Shown here one piece after another: positions 1 through 9,044 of a DNA stretch of 64,000 nucleotides. How positions within the stretch are numbered: the stretch's first letter is position 1; every line of letters begins with the position of its first letter. This stretch comes from Echinicola vietnamensis DSM 17526 (GTDB lineage: Bacteria; Bacteroidota; Bacteroidia; Cytophagales; Cyclobacteriaceae), in NCBI RefSeq assembly GCF_000325705.1, contig NC_019904.1, forward strand, positions 132,001-196,000, written 5' to 3'. The position numbers and the translations under genes were made by a program. The notes under the pieces were generated by a model. The model saw nothing but the letters and a program-made list of their open reading frames with translations. It was not told where the DNA came from and searched no databases.

Positions 1-155
1 TGATCGACAAAATCACCAAGAGCATGATGCAAAAGATCATCAAAGTACCCGTGGTGCAGTTGAAAGCAGCTTGCAAAAAAGACCAAGCAGAAGAAATGAT
101 CGGAATTATTTCTGATCTTTTTGACTTGGAAAAAGAAAACACCAAGCATTCATAA
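1..155 (+). CDS. hemA: Probable glutamyl-tRNA reductase, C-terminal end (partial)
   Basis: This is the last 50 codons of a gene cut by the left edge of the window, in frame 3, ending with TAA at 153-155. The peptide has the pattern IDKITKSMMQKIIKVPVVQL followed by an acidic helix. This resembles the C-terminal dimerisation helices of glutamyl-tRNA reductase, where a 'T..m..Ki...P...lk' segment is typical. That enzyme makes glutamate-1-semialdehyde, the substrate of HemL encoded at 17.8-19.1 kb, but the two genes are not adjacent here. The call rests on a short tail only; the catalytic Cys and NADPH-binding domains are outside the window, so another helical C-terminus cannot be excluded. Confidence 0.5.
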   Translation, partial: IDKITKSMMQKIIKVPVVQLKAACKKDQAEEMIGIISDLFDLEKENTKHS

Positions 156-311
156 ACACAAGCATTAAAGTAAAGAGGCAATAATTTTGAAACATCCAGG
201 ACAGATTTCAAGTCAAATTTGCCCTAGATGTTTTCTTTGTTTACGAGGCAATTTTTTGAAAAACATTTGCTTTCGACTTACTTTAGTGGCAACATAAAAA
301 ACGCTACTTCA

Positions 312-1874
312 ATGTCAACAGTAATCGGTAAATGGGCCATTGCCCTTTGTTTGTATCTAGTATCCTTTAGCTTCACTAACGCCCAAATGTATGAGGTGTA
401 CAACCCTCAGCTGGAACTGATCCAGAAAATCAACGACGACCACATCTTTCTGTTAAGTGAATCTATCCGAGTGAGTGACAAAGACCAAAAGCTCAAACTC
501 CTGAATCAAAATTATGAGCCGTTTTTGGAACTGGAAGGATCATCGATATACCAATACCTAAGCCCTTGGATACTGGTGGAAAAAGATGGAAAGCTTGGAG
601 CCTACCACGAATACGGCGAACAGATCATGAAGCCGGAATACGATCACATTGACACCCGCTACAACGAACTGCTCGGCAAAAGGGGAAACACCTTTTACCA
701 TTATGATATCGGCACCAAAATTTTGAATTCCCTAGGCACTTTCCAAGAAGCAAAAATTGCAAAAAATGGCCAGGTGATCGCCAAGGTACCCGCCGGCTAC
801 CAACTCCCGCTTTCTGAAAACCCCCAACATATCTATCAACATTTGGCATCGGCTTCAAACAGCGCTATCCTTTCCCGTGAAACCAGCGGGTATGGACTTA
901 TCAACAGGCATGGGGACTATATTCTTGAGCCGGTTTTGGACACCCTCCTGCACCTTGAAAAAGAATTCTTTTTTGGCTTTAACGAAAACCAGTACATGCT
1001 CATCAAGGCCACAGAGGATGATGCTCAAATCAAGTACAGTAGCTATCACAAAATCGCCTTGGAAAACGATGTCATCCTCGAATACATCCATGGACGCCTC
1101 CGAAGGATCATGAAAAACGACGGAATCCTACTTGACATCATGGGCATGGCAGACGTAAACCGCATAGATGCCCACCATTATAATGTTTATTTCAAAAATG
1201 GAAAAGTAGGTCTCCTGGACAGCAAAGGAGTTTGGCAAGTCGTCCCAGCGGACAGCATCACCTCGATCTTACCCGGCAATGAAGAACGTTACGGGGCTTT
1301 GCACGGCCGATTCTACGGCTATGTAAACCGCGCGGGAAAATGGGTGATCCCCAATACTTTTGAAGGAACCGGACGGTTTTCTGAAGGGTTGGCTGCCGTA
1401 AAGGCCAAAGGAGCTTGGGGCTACATTGACAGTCATGGCAGCATGGTCATCCCTCCTCATTTCGATGACGCAGGGGAATTCCATAACGGACTGGCGGTCG
1501 TCAAAAAAGAAGGAAAAGCTAACCTGATCGATCGCAGCGGAAAGGAAATCCTATCCTCTTACTACCAGCATATTGATCGATCTGACGACCACTATTACAT
1601 CACCGAAAATGACGGAATGTTTGGGATCATCGATCCTAACGGAAAGGAAATCGCCTCCCCAACCTTCCAATCCGTAAGACGGGAAGGTTATGACCGAATC
1701 ATCGTACAGAAAAACGGAAGATTTGGCATCATCAATGAATCCGGAGAAGCACTCCTTCCGGTGTATTATCAAGACATCATCATCGACAACAGCGCCCAAA
1801 AAATACTTGCAGAAGACATTTTTAAGCCAATGGTCCCCGAAGAGGACAAAAAAGGTAAAAAGAAACGGAAATAG
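312..1874 (+). CDS. WG-repeat protein with signal peptide
   Basis: A secreted or periplasmic protein of about 520 residues made almost wholly of WG (KWG) repeats. These are short beta units such as 'GYVNRAGKWVIPNTFEG', 'GYIDSHGSMVIPPHFDD', 'GIIDPNGKEIASPTFQ' and 'GIINESGEALLPVYYQ', spaced about 45-50 residues apart. I chose the ATG at 312 because it gives a compact signal peptide (MSTVIGKWAIALCLYLVSFS... ending TNAQ); an in-frame ATG at 228 would put 28 extra residues before it. The C-terminus is a lysine-rich tail. WG repeats are predicted to form beta-rich solenoids or propellers and have no assigned enzymatic role. The gene stands alone and the next gene is convergent. Confidence 0.8.
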   Translation: MSTVIGKWAIALCLYLVSFSFTNAQMYEVYNPQLELIQKINDDHIFLLSESIRVSDKDQKLKLLNQNYEPFLELEGSSIYQYLSPWILVEKDGKLGAYHEYGEQIMKPEYDHIDTRYNELLGKRGNTFYHYDIGTKILNSLGTFQEAKIAKNGQVIAKVPAGYQLPLSENPQHIYQHLASASNSAILSRETSGYGLINRHGDYILEPVLDTLLHLEKEFFFGFNENQYMLIKATEDDAQIKYSSYHKIALENDVILEYIHGRLRRIMKNDGILLDIMGMADVNRIDAHHYNVYFKNGKVGLLDSKGVWQVVPADSITSILPGNEERYGALHGRFYGYVNRAGKWVIPNTFEGTGRFSEGLAAVKAKGAWGYIDSHGSMVIPPHFDDAGEFHNGLAVVKKEGKANLIDRSGKEILSSYYQHIDRSDDHYYITENDGMFGIIDPNGKEIASPTFQSVRREGYDRIIVQKNGRFGIINESGEALLPVYYQDIIIDNSAQKILAEDIFKPMVPEEDKKGKKKRK

Positions 1875-2004
1875 TGGTCCACGCGATATTCCTGGCAAGC
1901 CGCTTCCTTGATAGCATGATCAATAAGCAGCATACTCCACGCCTTGGCAGGGCCCCTCTGCATAGCAAAGGGCAAGTCCATGGTAACCATTAGCCTGATT
2001 TTAA

Positions 2005-2146
2005 GCCACGGATAAAAGGGATGAACACAGATTAGCAATGCCTCAAGGCCACATCTGTGAATATCAGTGTTCATTCGTGACCAAAGCGCAGCCAAAGATG
2101 GCAAAGCATAGGCATAGCCATCGAAATAGACAAGCCCCATCTTTGC
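2005..2146 (-). repeat. Dispersed palindromic repeat, family A copy 1
   Basis: This lies in the gene-free stretch 1875-2255. Read on the minus strand it aligns over about 135 bases with 12541-12675 on the plus strand. Shared blocks include 'CTATTTCGATGG', 'TTTGG(C/T)TGC', a 'CACGGATGAACxCTGATA' type block and 'CACAGAT'. Inside the copy, CACAGAT and ATCTGTG face each other around an AAGGC/GCATT core, so the half near 2020-2080 can fold into a hairpin. The rest of 1875-2255 shows no gene. A minus-strand open frame runs through it, but it also crosses the end of the WG gene and has no family resemblance. Confidence 0.7.
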
Positions 2147-2255
2147 TGCTTCACCCGATTTACTGCGGGAGGTTTTGAGGTTAGAACAAAAATAACCGGT
2201 CACCAGCATTCTCTTGACTACTGGCGACCGGTTTTCTATTGATATTCCAGTCAAT

Positions 2256-3263
2256 TTACTTTTTGTCTCCTTTGGACTTATCATTGCCTTTTCCTTCATC
2301 AGGCTTGGCAATGGAATCCCTCATGTCCGTATCCGATTTGATATTTTCCATCCTGTAATAATCCATTACGCCAAGATTTCCGGACCTGAAAGCCTCTGCC
2401 AGTGCCTTGGGCACTTCCGCCTCGGCTTCTACTACCTTGGCCCTCATTTCCACATTTCGGGCTTTCATCTCCTGCTCCAATGCCACGGCCATGGCCCTTC
2501 TTTCCTCTGCTTTAGCCTCTGCCACTTTAAGGTCAGCAGAAGCTTGATCGATCTGTAACTTGGCCCCGATATTGGTGCCCACATCGATATCAGCAATGTC
2601 AATGGACAAGATTTCAAATGCCGTGCCTGCATCTAGTCCGCGCTGGAGGACAAGCTTGGAAATCTTATCAGGATTTTCGAGCACACTCTTATGGGTTTCG
2701 GCTGAGCCGATAGAGGTCACGATTCCCTCCCCGACCCTGGCTAGAATGGTGTCCTCTCCAGAACCACCGACCAATTGGGCGATATTGGCCCGAACGGTCA
2801 CCCTGGCCTTGGCGATGAGCTGAATCCCATCTGCCGCGACGGCCGCCACGTTGGGCGTATTGATCACCTTCGGATTTACCGATATTTGTACTGCCTCAAA
2901 CACATCTCGCCCGGCCAAATCAATTGCCGTTGCCTGCTTGAAGCTAAGGTTAATATTGGCCTTATCGGCAGAAATCAGTGCCCTGATCACATTGGGTACA
3001 TTCCCTCCTGCCAGGTAGTGGGTCTCCAGCTCATTGGTGGTCAGATCAAGCCCTGCCTTGGTAGCGGTAATGAGTGAGTTAACAATAATGCTAGGGGGCA
3101 CCTTTCTGATCCTCATCCCGATCAGCTCGCCTATCCCCACTTTCACATTGGCAAAAATTGCTGTTATCCACAGGTTTACCGGCACAAAATAAAGGAAGAT
3201 GAACAGTAAAATCAATCCTCCAAAAGCTGCAATTAAAATAATTGCCGAGTTTGCTAATTCCAT
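2256..3263 (-). CDS. floA: Flotillin-like protein FloA
   Basis: A 335-residue membrane scaffold protein of the FloA (UPF0365/YqfA) family, which organises functional membrane microdomains. It has an N-terminal hydrophobic hairpin (about residues 5-35, '[20 protein letters not shown]'). A PHB/SPFH-like region follows, with the conserved '[17 protein letters not shown]' and '[16 protein letters not shown]' segments. Next comes an Ala/Glu-rich coiled coil (about 230-290) and a short charged tail. The length matches the family. It starts 6 bp after the end of the NfeD gene; NfeD-flotillin pairing is a well-known operon, so the two products probably act in the same membrane assembly. Confidence 0.93.
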   Translation of the reverse strand: MELANSAIILIAAFGGLILLFIFLYFVPVNLWITAIFANVKVGIGELIGMRIRKVPPSIIVNSLITATKAGLDLTTNELETHYLAGGNVPNVIRALISADKANINLSFKQATAIDLAGRDVFEAVQISVNPKVINTPNVAAVAADGIQLIAKARVTVRANIAQLVGGSGEDTILARVGEGIVTSIGSAETHKSVLENPDKISKLVLQRGLDAGTAFEILSIDIADIDVGTNIGAKLQIDQASADLKVAEAKAEERRAMAVALEQEMKARNVEMRAKVVEAEAEVPKALAEAFRSGNLGVMDYYRMENIKSDTDMRDSIAKPDEGKGNDKSKGDKK

Positions 3264-3269
3264 AGTATA

Positions 3270-3728
3270 TTATTTAATGATAATTCTATTGTATTCTAGT
3301 TGTTGGATTTCGACATTCTGCCCTGCAGGGATAAAGCCTGTATTGGACTTCACCTCATAGATCATGTCACCAAACTCCGCTTTTCCGTAAGGTTTGATAT
3401 CGGAAACCGTCTTGCCCCGAAGGCCCACCTGCAAGCCTTGTAAACGATCATCGTAAGTGCGACTAGAGATGGTGTCTTTCAGTGAAAACCGCTTCCATAC
3501 ACCGGATTTAAAACCATAAAAAATCACGCCTATATTTGCTATAGCGGTAAGTCCAAGCACCCACAAAGCGGTGGACGAATCATAATTGATAAAGGTAAAA
3601 TATACGCCAAGCCCACTAAAAACCAGCCCCAAAATTCCCACCAGCGTGGTTCCTGGGACAAAAATCACTTCCAGAAGGATGAGGATCAAGCCTAGCACCA
3701 ATAATCCAAGAATAAGCGCCCAAGTCAT
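3270..3728 (-). CDS. NfeD-like membrane protein
   Basis: A short (152 aa) NfeD-family protein without the ClpP-like protease domain of long NfeD proteins. Three to four hydrophobic helices cover about residues 5-85 ('LILGLLVLGLILILLEVIFV' and following). A C-terminal OB-fold-like beta domain follows, from about 95 to 152, containing 'GLRGKTVSDIKPYGKAEF' and 'GFIPAGQNVEIQQLE', which match the usual NfeD pattern 'G..G.a.t.l.P.G...i.g'. It is the first gene of the nfeD-floA operon and is the expected partner of the flotillin-like protein. Its 5' region contains the proS terminator. Confidence 0.88.
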   Translation of the reverse strand: MTWALILGLLVLGLILILLEVIFVPGTTLVGILGLVFSGLGVYFTFINYDSSTALWVLGLTAIANIGVIFYGFKSGVWKRFSLKDTISSRTYDDRLQGLQVGLRGKTVSDIKPYGKAEFGDMIYEVKSNTGFIPAGQNVEIQQLEYNRIIIK

Positions 3729-3815
3729 GGTTTTTTGTTAATTGTTCTGCTCAAATTAGATAGATTTTTTTGATTTAGGAAATCCCCCCATTTAATTTTA
3801 CATTTAAAAATCAAG

Positions 3816-3866
3816 AAGGCCGGAATTTAGCATTGGCAAATCTTGCCATGCCCAATCCCGGCCTTT
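3816..3866 (-). terminator. Rho-independent terminator of proS
   Basis: AAGGCCGGAATT (3816-3827) and AATCCCGGCCTT pair in 11 of 12 positions around a 26-28 base loop. On the minus strand the stem is followed by a T-rich run (CTTGATTTTTAAA), which places it downstream of proS. Confidence 0.75.
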
Positions 3867-3982
3867 TCCGTATTCTCTGCAGCGTTACAAGTGAAAGGGT
3901 TCCCCCCAACTATTTGAACCCCGAATAGCTTTATGGAGTCAGCAACGCTACACAAATCTTAAGACTCCCTACCATAATTCAA

Positions 3983-5464
3983 TCAATACGCTTTGGCAAA
4001 CAACACCCTTCCGCTGGATGGATTGCCGGTAAGCACACATTTCCCTTCTTCCTTCACTTGGTCCAACGGAATGCATCGAATGGTCGCTTTGGTCAACTCC
4101 TTGATTTTTTCTTCTGTCTCAGGAGTACCGTCCCAATGGGCAGCAATAAAGCCTCCTTTTGATTCCAACACTTCTTGGAATTCATTCCAAGAATCTACGG
4201 CCGTGGTATTTTCCTGTCGGAATTGAAGTGCTTTTTGGTAAATGGTGGATTGGATCTCTTCCAGCTTATCGGTGATGTACTCGCCAATTTCCACCTCCCC
4301 AAGGTTGACCATTTCTTTGGTCAGGGTATCTCTTCTGGCGATTTCGATGGTATTATTGGCCAGGTCACGCGGCCCCATGGCAATGCGCAAAGGCACCCCT
4401 TTCAATTCATATTCGGCAAACTTCCACCCTGGCTTATGGGTATCACGATGATCAAAATGCACGGAAATCCCCAATGGCTTCAGTTTATCCATGATGTCAT
4501 GGGCCTTTTCCTCTACCGCCTGTAGCTCTTCCTCACTTCTAAAGATCGGCACGATCACCACTTGTATCGGAGCCAGCTTAGGTGGCAGCACTAGTCCATT
4601 GTCATCGGAGTGGGCCATGATGAGTGCTCCCATCAATCGGGTACTCACCCCCCATGAAGTCCCCCAAACATGCTCCAGGCCACCTTCTTTGGTAGCAAAT
4701 TTCACATCAAAGGCATTGGCAAAGTTCTGACCCAAGAAATGCGAAGTACCTGCTTGTAAGGCCTTTCCGTCCTGCATTAACGCCTCAATACAATACGTTT
4801 CTTCTGCGCCGGCAAACCGCTCACTGGCCGTTTTAATGCCTTTTACCACTGGCACCCCCATATGCTCTTCCGCAAACTGGGCGTAAACGTTCATCATCAG
4901 CTCGGTCTCTTCGACGGCTTCCTCACGGGTAGCGTGAGCGGTATGCCCCTCTTGCCATAAAAACTCCGCCGTTCGCAAAAACAACCGGGTCCGCATTTCC
5001 CACCTGACCACATTGGCCCATTGGTTTACCTTGAGCGGCAAGTCACGGTAAGATTGGATCCAATTGCGATAAGTGCTCCAGATCACCGTCTCGGAGGTAG
5101 GGCGTACGATCAGTTCTTCCTCAAGCTTGGCCTCGGGATCTACGATGACACCTTTGCCTTCTTCATCATTCTTCAATCGGTAATGGGTCACCACGGCGCA
5201 TTCCTTTGCAAACCCCTCCACATGGCTGGCTTCTTTGGACAAATAAGATTTTGGAATGAACAAAGGAAAATAGGCATTGCTATGCCCTGTGTCCTTGAAC
5301 ATTTTATCCAGCTGCTGCTGCATTTTTTCCCAAATGGAATAACCGTACGGCTTGATCACCATGCATCCTCTTACGGCAGAATTCTCTGCCAGGTCAGCCC
5401 TTTTTACCAATTCATTGTACCACTGTGAGTAGTCCTCACTTCTTTTAGGCAGTCCTTTGCTCAT
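3983..5464 (-). CDS. proS: Prolyl-tRNA synthetase (archaeal/eukaryotic-type)
   Basis: A class II aminoacyl-tRNA synthetase of 493 residues that charges tRNA-Pro. Its length and architecture are those of the short ProS type 3 without the bacterial editing insertion. The motif 2 region is '[20 protein letters not shown]'. 'RPTSETVIW' and '[15 protein letters not shown]' lie in the catalytic core, followed by the anticodon-binding domain and a C-terminal zinc-binding-like domain ending 'GRVLFAKAY'. This ProS type is normal for Bacteroidota. The gene is monocistronic, divergent from the lipoprotein at 5591, and ends at the hairpin 3816-3866. Confidence 0.97.
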   Translation of the reverse strand: MSKGLPKRSEDYSQWYNELVKRADLAENSAVRGCMVIKPYGYSIWEKMQQQLDKMFKDTGHSNAYFPLFIPKSYLSKEASHVEGFAKECAVVTHYRLKNDEEGKGVIVDPEAKLEEELIVRPTSETVIWSTYRNWIQSYRDLPLKVNQWANVVRWEMRTRLFLRTAEFLWQEGHTAHATREEAVEETELMMNVYAQFAEEHMGVPVVKGIKTASERFAGAEETYCIEALMQDGKALQAGTSHFLGQNFANAFDVKFATKEGGLEHVWGTSWGVSTRLMGALIMAHSDDNGLVLPPKLAPIQVVIVPIFRSEEELQAVEEKAHDIMDKLKPLGISVHFDHRDTHKPGWKFAEYELKGVPLRIAMGPRDLANNTIEIARRDTLTKEMVNLGEVEIGEYITDKLEEIQSTIYQKALQFRQENTTAVDSWNEFQEVLESKGGFIAAHWDGTPETEEKIKELTKATIRCIPLDQVKEEGKCVLTGNPSSGRVLFAKAY

Positions 5465-5520
5465 GAGTAAAATTTGTTGTTTTCGAAAAACTCTTTAACT
5501 TTCGTCCCTATTTTAGGGAG

Positions 5521-5528
5521 CAAATATA
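5521..5528 (-). promoter_or_regulatory. Candidate -7 box for proS
   Basis: On the minus strand this is TATATTTG, a match to the Bacteroidota -7 consensus TAnnTTTG, about 57 bp upstream of the proS ATG. No clear -33 TTTG was seen at the right distance. Confidence 0.4.
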
Positions 5529-5590
5529 AATTAAAAAAATATAACCCTCCTCCCATGAGCACGTATATAGTGTTACGAGTTGTAAACTAA

Positions 5591-6910
5591 ATGATTATGA
5601 AGAAAAATACCTCATACCGTTATCTTGCTATCCTGGCAGCTGTAGGACTGGTTTCCTGTAGCAGCAGCTATAGTGCCATGCAGGGAGAAACAGATGACCT
5701 TTACTTTATGGCATCTGATGATGCAGTGGTGACGTCCAATGCCGTAACCAACAATACACCCGAAAGTTTTGACAATTACGGCCAAGTCAGTGCTGCCAAT
5801 CAATATCAGCAAGAGAATTTTTCTGCAAAAAATGTCAATCCAGAATACGTAGCCAAATATCAGGTACAAAACGACACGGTTCCTGATGATGAAATCGTAT
5901 ATTTTGACGACAATGCATCCACCCAAAGCACCACCACTACGGATGCTGAGGGCAATGTAAATGTCTATAACAATTTCTACGGATATAATGATCCTAACGG
6001 ATCAAGTAGCCGAAATTCATGGATGCCTTATATGTCCATGAACATGATGTATGGCCCTTGGGGCATGTACCCGGGATTTGGAATGGGATTCTATGATCCT
6101 TTTTGGGGTCCTGGCTTCGGCTTCAGACCAGGCTTTAACATGTCCATCGGTTTTGGAATCGGCTTTGGCATGGGCATGGGCGGCTGGGGATACAGACCGT
6201 ATGGCCCATACAGTCCGTTCTACGACCCTTTCTGGGGACCTAGCTATGCTTATGGCGGATACTATGGAGGTTATTATGGTGGTGGATATTATGGACGTCC
6301 TATCATCATAAACAACATCTATAACGGAGAAAGCCGAAGGATCGTAAGGGCTGCCAGACCGTCAAGAGGTTCGTCCACTCTTAGCAGGGTCGTCCGTAGA
6401 TCCGCCACTGAGCCGAGCACATCACGGGCTTTGGCACGTAGAAGTGCTGTAAGCAGAGTGGATGGAAATCGTTCAAGAAGCGACTTTAGCAGATCCGAAA
6501 ATGATTATATGAACGGTAGAAGCCGCGTAGCTTCCGCTTCCTCAAGCAGAAGAGCAAGTAACTCTGCCGTCATGACCCGACCTAGCAGTTCTGAAAGGTC
6601 AAGAAGTGCCTACACCCCACGGTCATCCAGCACCAGAAGGGAAGTTACAACTCGTCCATCAAGCACTAGCAGGTCAAGATCAAGTTATAGTACTCCTTCA
6701 AGAAGCACGTCTCCATCTTACAATACCAGGAGCAGAAGTTCTTCAAGCAGTAGAACATACTCTACGCCAAGTAGATCAAGATCAAACAGTAGTTATACAC
6801 CTTCCAGAAGTAGCAGCAGTAGCAGAAGCTATAGCAGTGGCGGCTCGTCATCCAGGAGCTCAGGAGGCGCCAGCCGAAGTTCTGGAGGATCAAGAAGAGG
6901 GGGAAATTAA
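5591..6910 (+). CDS. Low-complexity lipoprotein with Gly/Tyr-rich core and Ser/Arg-rich tail
   Basis: A 439-residue lipoprotein with lipobox 'LVSC' (Cys at about residue 23). The N-terminal third is acidic or neutral. A Gly/Phe/Tyr/Trp/Pro-rich block spans about 145-235 ('YDPFWGP' occurs three times or nearly so, plus 'GGYYGGYYGGGYYG'). From about 245 to the end it is dominated by Ser and Arg ('SSRSSGG', 'SRSRSSYS'), very basic and predicted disordered. No enzymatic domain is recognisable. An alternative start is the ATG at 5597. The stop codon lies inside the loop of the terminator at 6899-6923. A structural or adhesive surface role is plausible but is only inferred from composition. Confidence 0.8.
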   Translation: MIMKKNTSYRYLAILAAVGLVSCSSSYSAMQGETDDLYFMASDDAVVTSNAVTNNTPESFDNYGQVSAANQYQQENFSAKNVNPEYVAKYQVQNDTVPDDEIVYFDDNASTQSTTTTDAEGNVNVYNNFYGYNDPNGSSSRNSWMPYMSMNMMYGPWGMYPGFGMGFYDPFWGPGFGFRPGFNMSIGFGIGFGMGMGGWGYRPYGPYSPFYDPFWGPSYAYGGYYGGYYGGGYYGRPIIINNIYNGESRRIVRAARPSRGSSTLSRVVRRSATEPSTSRALARRSAVSRVDGNRSRSDFSRSENDYMNGRSRVASASSSRRASNSAVMTRPSSSERSRSAYTPRSSSTRREVTTRPSSTSRSRSSYSTPSRSTSPSYNTRSRSSSSSRTYSTPSRSRSNSSYTPSRSSSSSRSYSSGGSSSRSSGGASRSSGGSRRGGN

Positions 6911-6923
6911 TCCCCCTTTTTTT
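6899..6923 (+). terminator. Intrinsic terminator overlapping the stop codon
   Basis: GGGGGA and TCCCCC pair around a six-base loop and are followed by seven T residues. The TAA stop of the preceding gene (6908-6910) is in the loop and the last Gly codons form the 5' arm. Confidence 0.88.
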
Positions 6924-7024
6924 ACCACTTTTTCCGCTATCACCGTTAAATAATCAGAACCTTATTAGCAAAACATTGCACAGCTAACAGCATAGCTGAA
7001 TGGAATCATATTATTTGAGCGAAT

Positions 7025-8524
7025 ATGAAAATTATTAAAACAACTATTTTGGGGATAGGATTTCTTTTAGGAGCCTCCTCCATAACACCCACATTAGCAC
7101 AAACCCTCGAAGATGCCCTTCGGTACAGTCAGTACAACGCCACTGGTTCTGCCAGAATCATGGGGATCGGGGGCAGCCAGTTTGCCATTGGCGGTGATGT
7201 CTCCAATATCTCCGGCAACCCTGCTGGACTTGGATTCTTCAGAAAATCAGAATTCAGCTTCACCCCTTCCTATGGGAATTGGAAGTCTACTTCCTCCTTT
7301 ATGGATCAGCCCCAAGAAGACCATAAAGGAAATTTTGCCCTTCCCAATGTCGGTATCGTGATGGCGAAAGTAAAGGATCCGTTAAACCAAGATGCTTGGC
7401 GAGGACATTCCTTCGGCATCAGCTTTAACCGAACCCGCAATTTCAATAACACATTTGGCTACTATTCCAACATTGGCAGCCCTACATCTTTACTTGATTA
7501 TTATGCTGATGACTATAATATGTACGGAGAACCCGCAGTAGGCGACCCTGCCGGTCTTCCCTTAGATGTCGGTCTTGTCATAAAAGAAGGAAATACTTTT
7601 TACCCTTCAGATTACACCTACAATCCCAATGAAGACGGATCCCCAAACTTTGATAGTCCCATCGCTCCCTTTCAGGACGAGCTGATTGAGAACGAAGGAA
7701 ACCTCAGCCAAATCACCTTCGCCTATGGAGGAAACTATAAGAACAAATTGTTTATCGGGGGATCAGTGGGTATAACCTCCATCAACTTCAGTTCGAGGAA
7801 GATATATAATGAAGAATTTATCGACGAAAGCGGCAATACTTCCACCTATTTTTCACTGGCAGAAAACCTTTACCACAGTGGTGCCGGGGTCAACCTAAAC
7901 CTAGGGGTGATATACAAGCCCATTGATCAAATCAATATCGGTGCATCCTTTAGTTCCCCAACGTGGGCCCGGTATGATGAGGAATATGATTCGGATATTT
8001 ATGCAGAATTCTATGACCTGAACGGTAACCTCCAATCAGATGATAACGCATTCAGTGATATTTACGTCTCATCCATAAACCTGACCACTCCCATGAAGTT
8101 AAGCGGTGGTTTGGCCTTCTTCATCAATAAAAACGGTTTCATTACCGCCGATGTAGATTACCTCAATTATGCTTCCATGAACCTTTCTTCATCCGATTAC
8201 CGGTTAAATGCTGCCAACGAAAACATTGATGCCACTATGGGCAATGTCATCAACTACCGTGTAGGTGGTGAATGGAGAATCAATATGTTCAGGCTAAGAG
8301 CAGGTACAGCTTTATACGGCGACCCATATAAAGATTCGGAATTTGACCGTTCCAGAACACAATTTACCGGAGGAGTAGGCGTAAAACTACCTAATATGTA
8401 TGTGGATTTGGGAATAGTCCACAACCAATTTGATACGTATTACTCTTCTTATCCCGGTGCTGAATTGACTACTACCGACAATTCGAACACCCAAGGACTT
8501 CTAACACTCGGGTTTAATTTCTAA
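7025..8524 (+). CDS. OmpP1/FadL-family outer-membrane protein
   Basis: A 499-residue outer-membrane beta-barrel with a signal peptide (cleavage near 'PTLAQ', residue 25). The N-terminal segment 'ATGSARIMGIGGSQFAIGGD' followed by 'SNISGNPAGLGFF' is the typical start of Bacteroidota OmpP1/FadL/TodX-like proteins. Alternating aromatic beta strands continue to a C-terminal strand ending in Phe ('LLTLGFNF'). FadL relatives pass hydrophobic substrates across the outer membrane; the substrate here is unknown. Its last 11 bp overlap the 3' end of the convergent aroK, and its likely terminator is inside aroK. Confidence 0.85.
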   Translation: MKIIKTTILGIGFLLGASSITPTLAQTLEDALRYSQYNATGSARIMGIGGSQFAIGGDVSNISGNPAGLGFFRKSEFSFTPSYGNWKSTSSFMDQPQEDHKGNFALPNVGIVMAKVKDPLNQDAWRGHSFGISFNRTRNFNNTFGYYSNIGSPTSLLDYYADDYNMYGEPAVGDPAGLPLDVGLVIKEGNTFYPSDYTYNPNEDGSPNFDSPIAPFQDELIENEGNLSQITFAYGGNYKNKLFIGGSVGITSINFSSRKIYNEEFIDESGNTSTYFSLAENLYHSGAGVNLNLGVIYKPIDQINIGASFSSPTWARYDEEYDSDIYAEFYDLNGNLQSDDNAFSDIYVSSINLTTPMKLSGGLAFFINKNGFITADVDYLNYASMNLSSSDYRLNAANENIDATMGNVINYRVGGEWRINMFRLRAGTALYGDPYKDSEFDRSRTQFTGGVGVKLPNMYVDLGIVHNQFDTYYSSYPGAELTTTDNSNTQGLLTLGFNF

Positions 8525-9044
8525 AAAAACTCATCAGTTCTGATATCAAATGCTCAGTGGAAATATCGTCTCCGCTGAGCATTATTTTTGACTGCTCATA
8601 ATACACTTCCCGGTCTGCCAATAAATCCTGTAGTTTTAGCCGAATTTCTCCTGTATCCAGCCCTTGGAACATTGGCCGCTTATCAGCTTCATTCTTCGTT
8701 AACCGCAGAAGCAATTGTTCGATGCTTACATTGAGAAAGACCGATATCCCATGCCGGTTGATCAGGGTCATATTATCATTGAAACATGGGGCACCGCCAC
8801 CAGTAGAAAGCACGAAAGCCGAATCAATCTGTAGAAGTTTTTCGATCACGCGGGTTTCTGTCCGTCGGAAATATCCCTCGCCGTTTTCCATAAAAATCGC
8901 AGGAATACTCCTGCCTTCTTCTTTTACAATTTCCTCATCCAAATCATAAAAGTCAAAGCCCAGCTGTCCTGCCAAAGTTTTGCCTAAAGTGGATTTCCCA
9001 CTTCCCGGCATGCCTACCAATACGATCTTTGCAGAATTATTCAT
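8514..9044 (-). CDS. aroK: Shikimate kinase
   Basis: Phosphorylates shikimate to shikimate-3-phosphate with ATP (aromatic amino acid pathway, cytoplasm). At 176 aa it has the usual family length. The P-loop is 'GMPGSGKSTLGK' near residue 12; the shikimate-binding 'DLDEEI' follows; 'FRRTETRVI' carries the conserved Arg; 'LSTGGGAP' is the GGG motif; and 'RPMFQG' starts the lid. It is the last gene of a three-gene operon: its ATG overlaps the stop of the DoxX-like gene as TAATG. Confidence 0.96.
   Translation of the reverse strand: MNNSAKIVLVGMPGSGKSTLGKTLAGQLGFDFYDLDEEIVKEEGRSIPAIFMENGEGYFRRTETRVIEKLLQIDSAFVLSTGGGAPCFNDNMTLINRHGISVFLNVSIEQLLLRLTKNEADKRPMFQGLDTGEIRLKLQDLLADREVYYEQSKIMLSGDDISTEHLISELMSFFRN
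8550..8582 (+). terminator. Plus-strand terminator of the OmpP1-like gene, inside aroK
   Basis: ATGCTCAG and CTGAGCAT pair, with an inner GGA/TCC extension, around a nine-base loop. On the plus strand the stem is followed by TATTTTTG. It lies within the antisense coding sequence of aroK. Confidence 0.65.

Noticed and set aside
1769..2311. Minus-strand open frame of 180 codons across 1875-2255
   Set aside because: It overlaps the ends of two well-supported genes and consists largely of dispersed repeat A.
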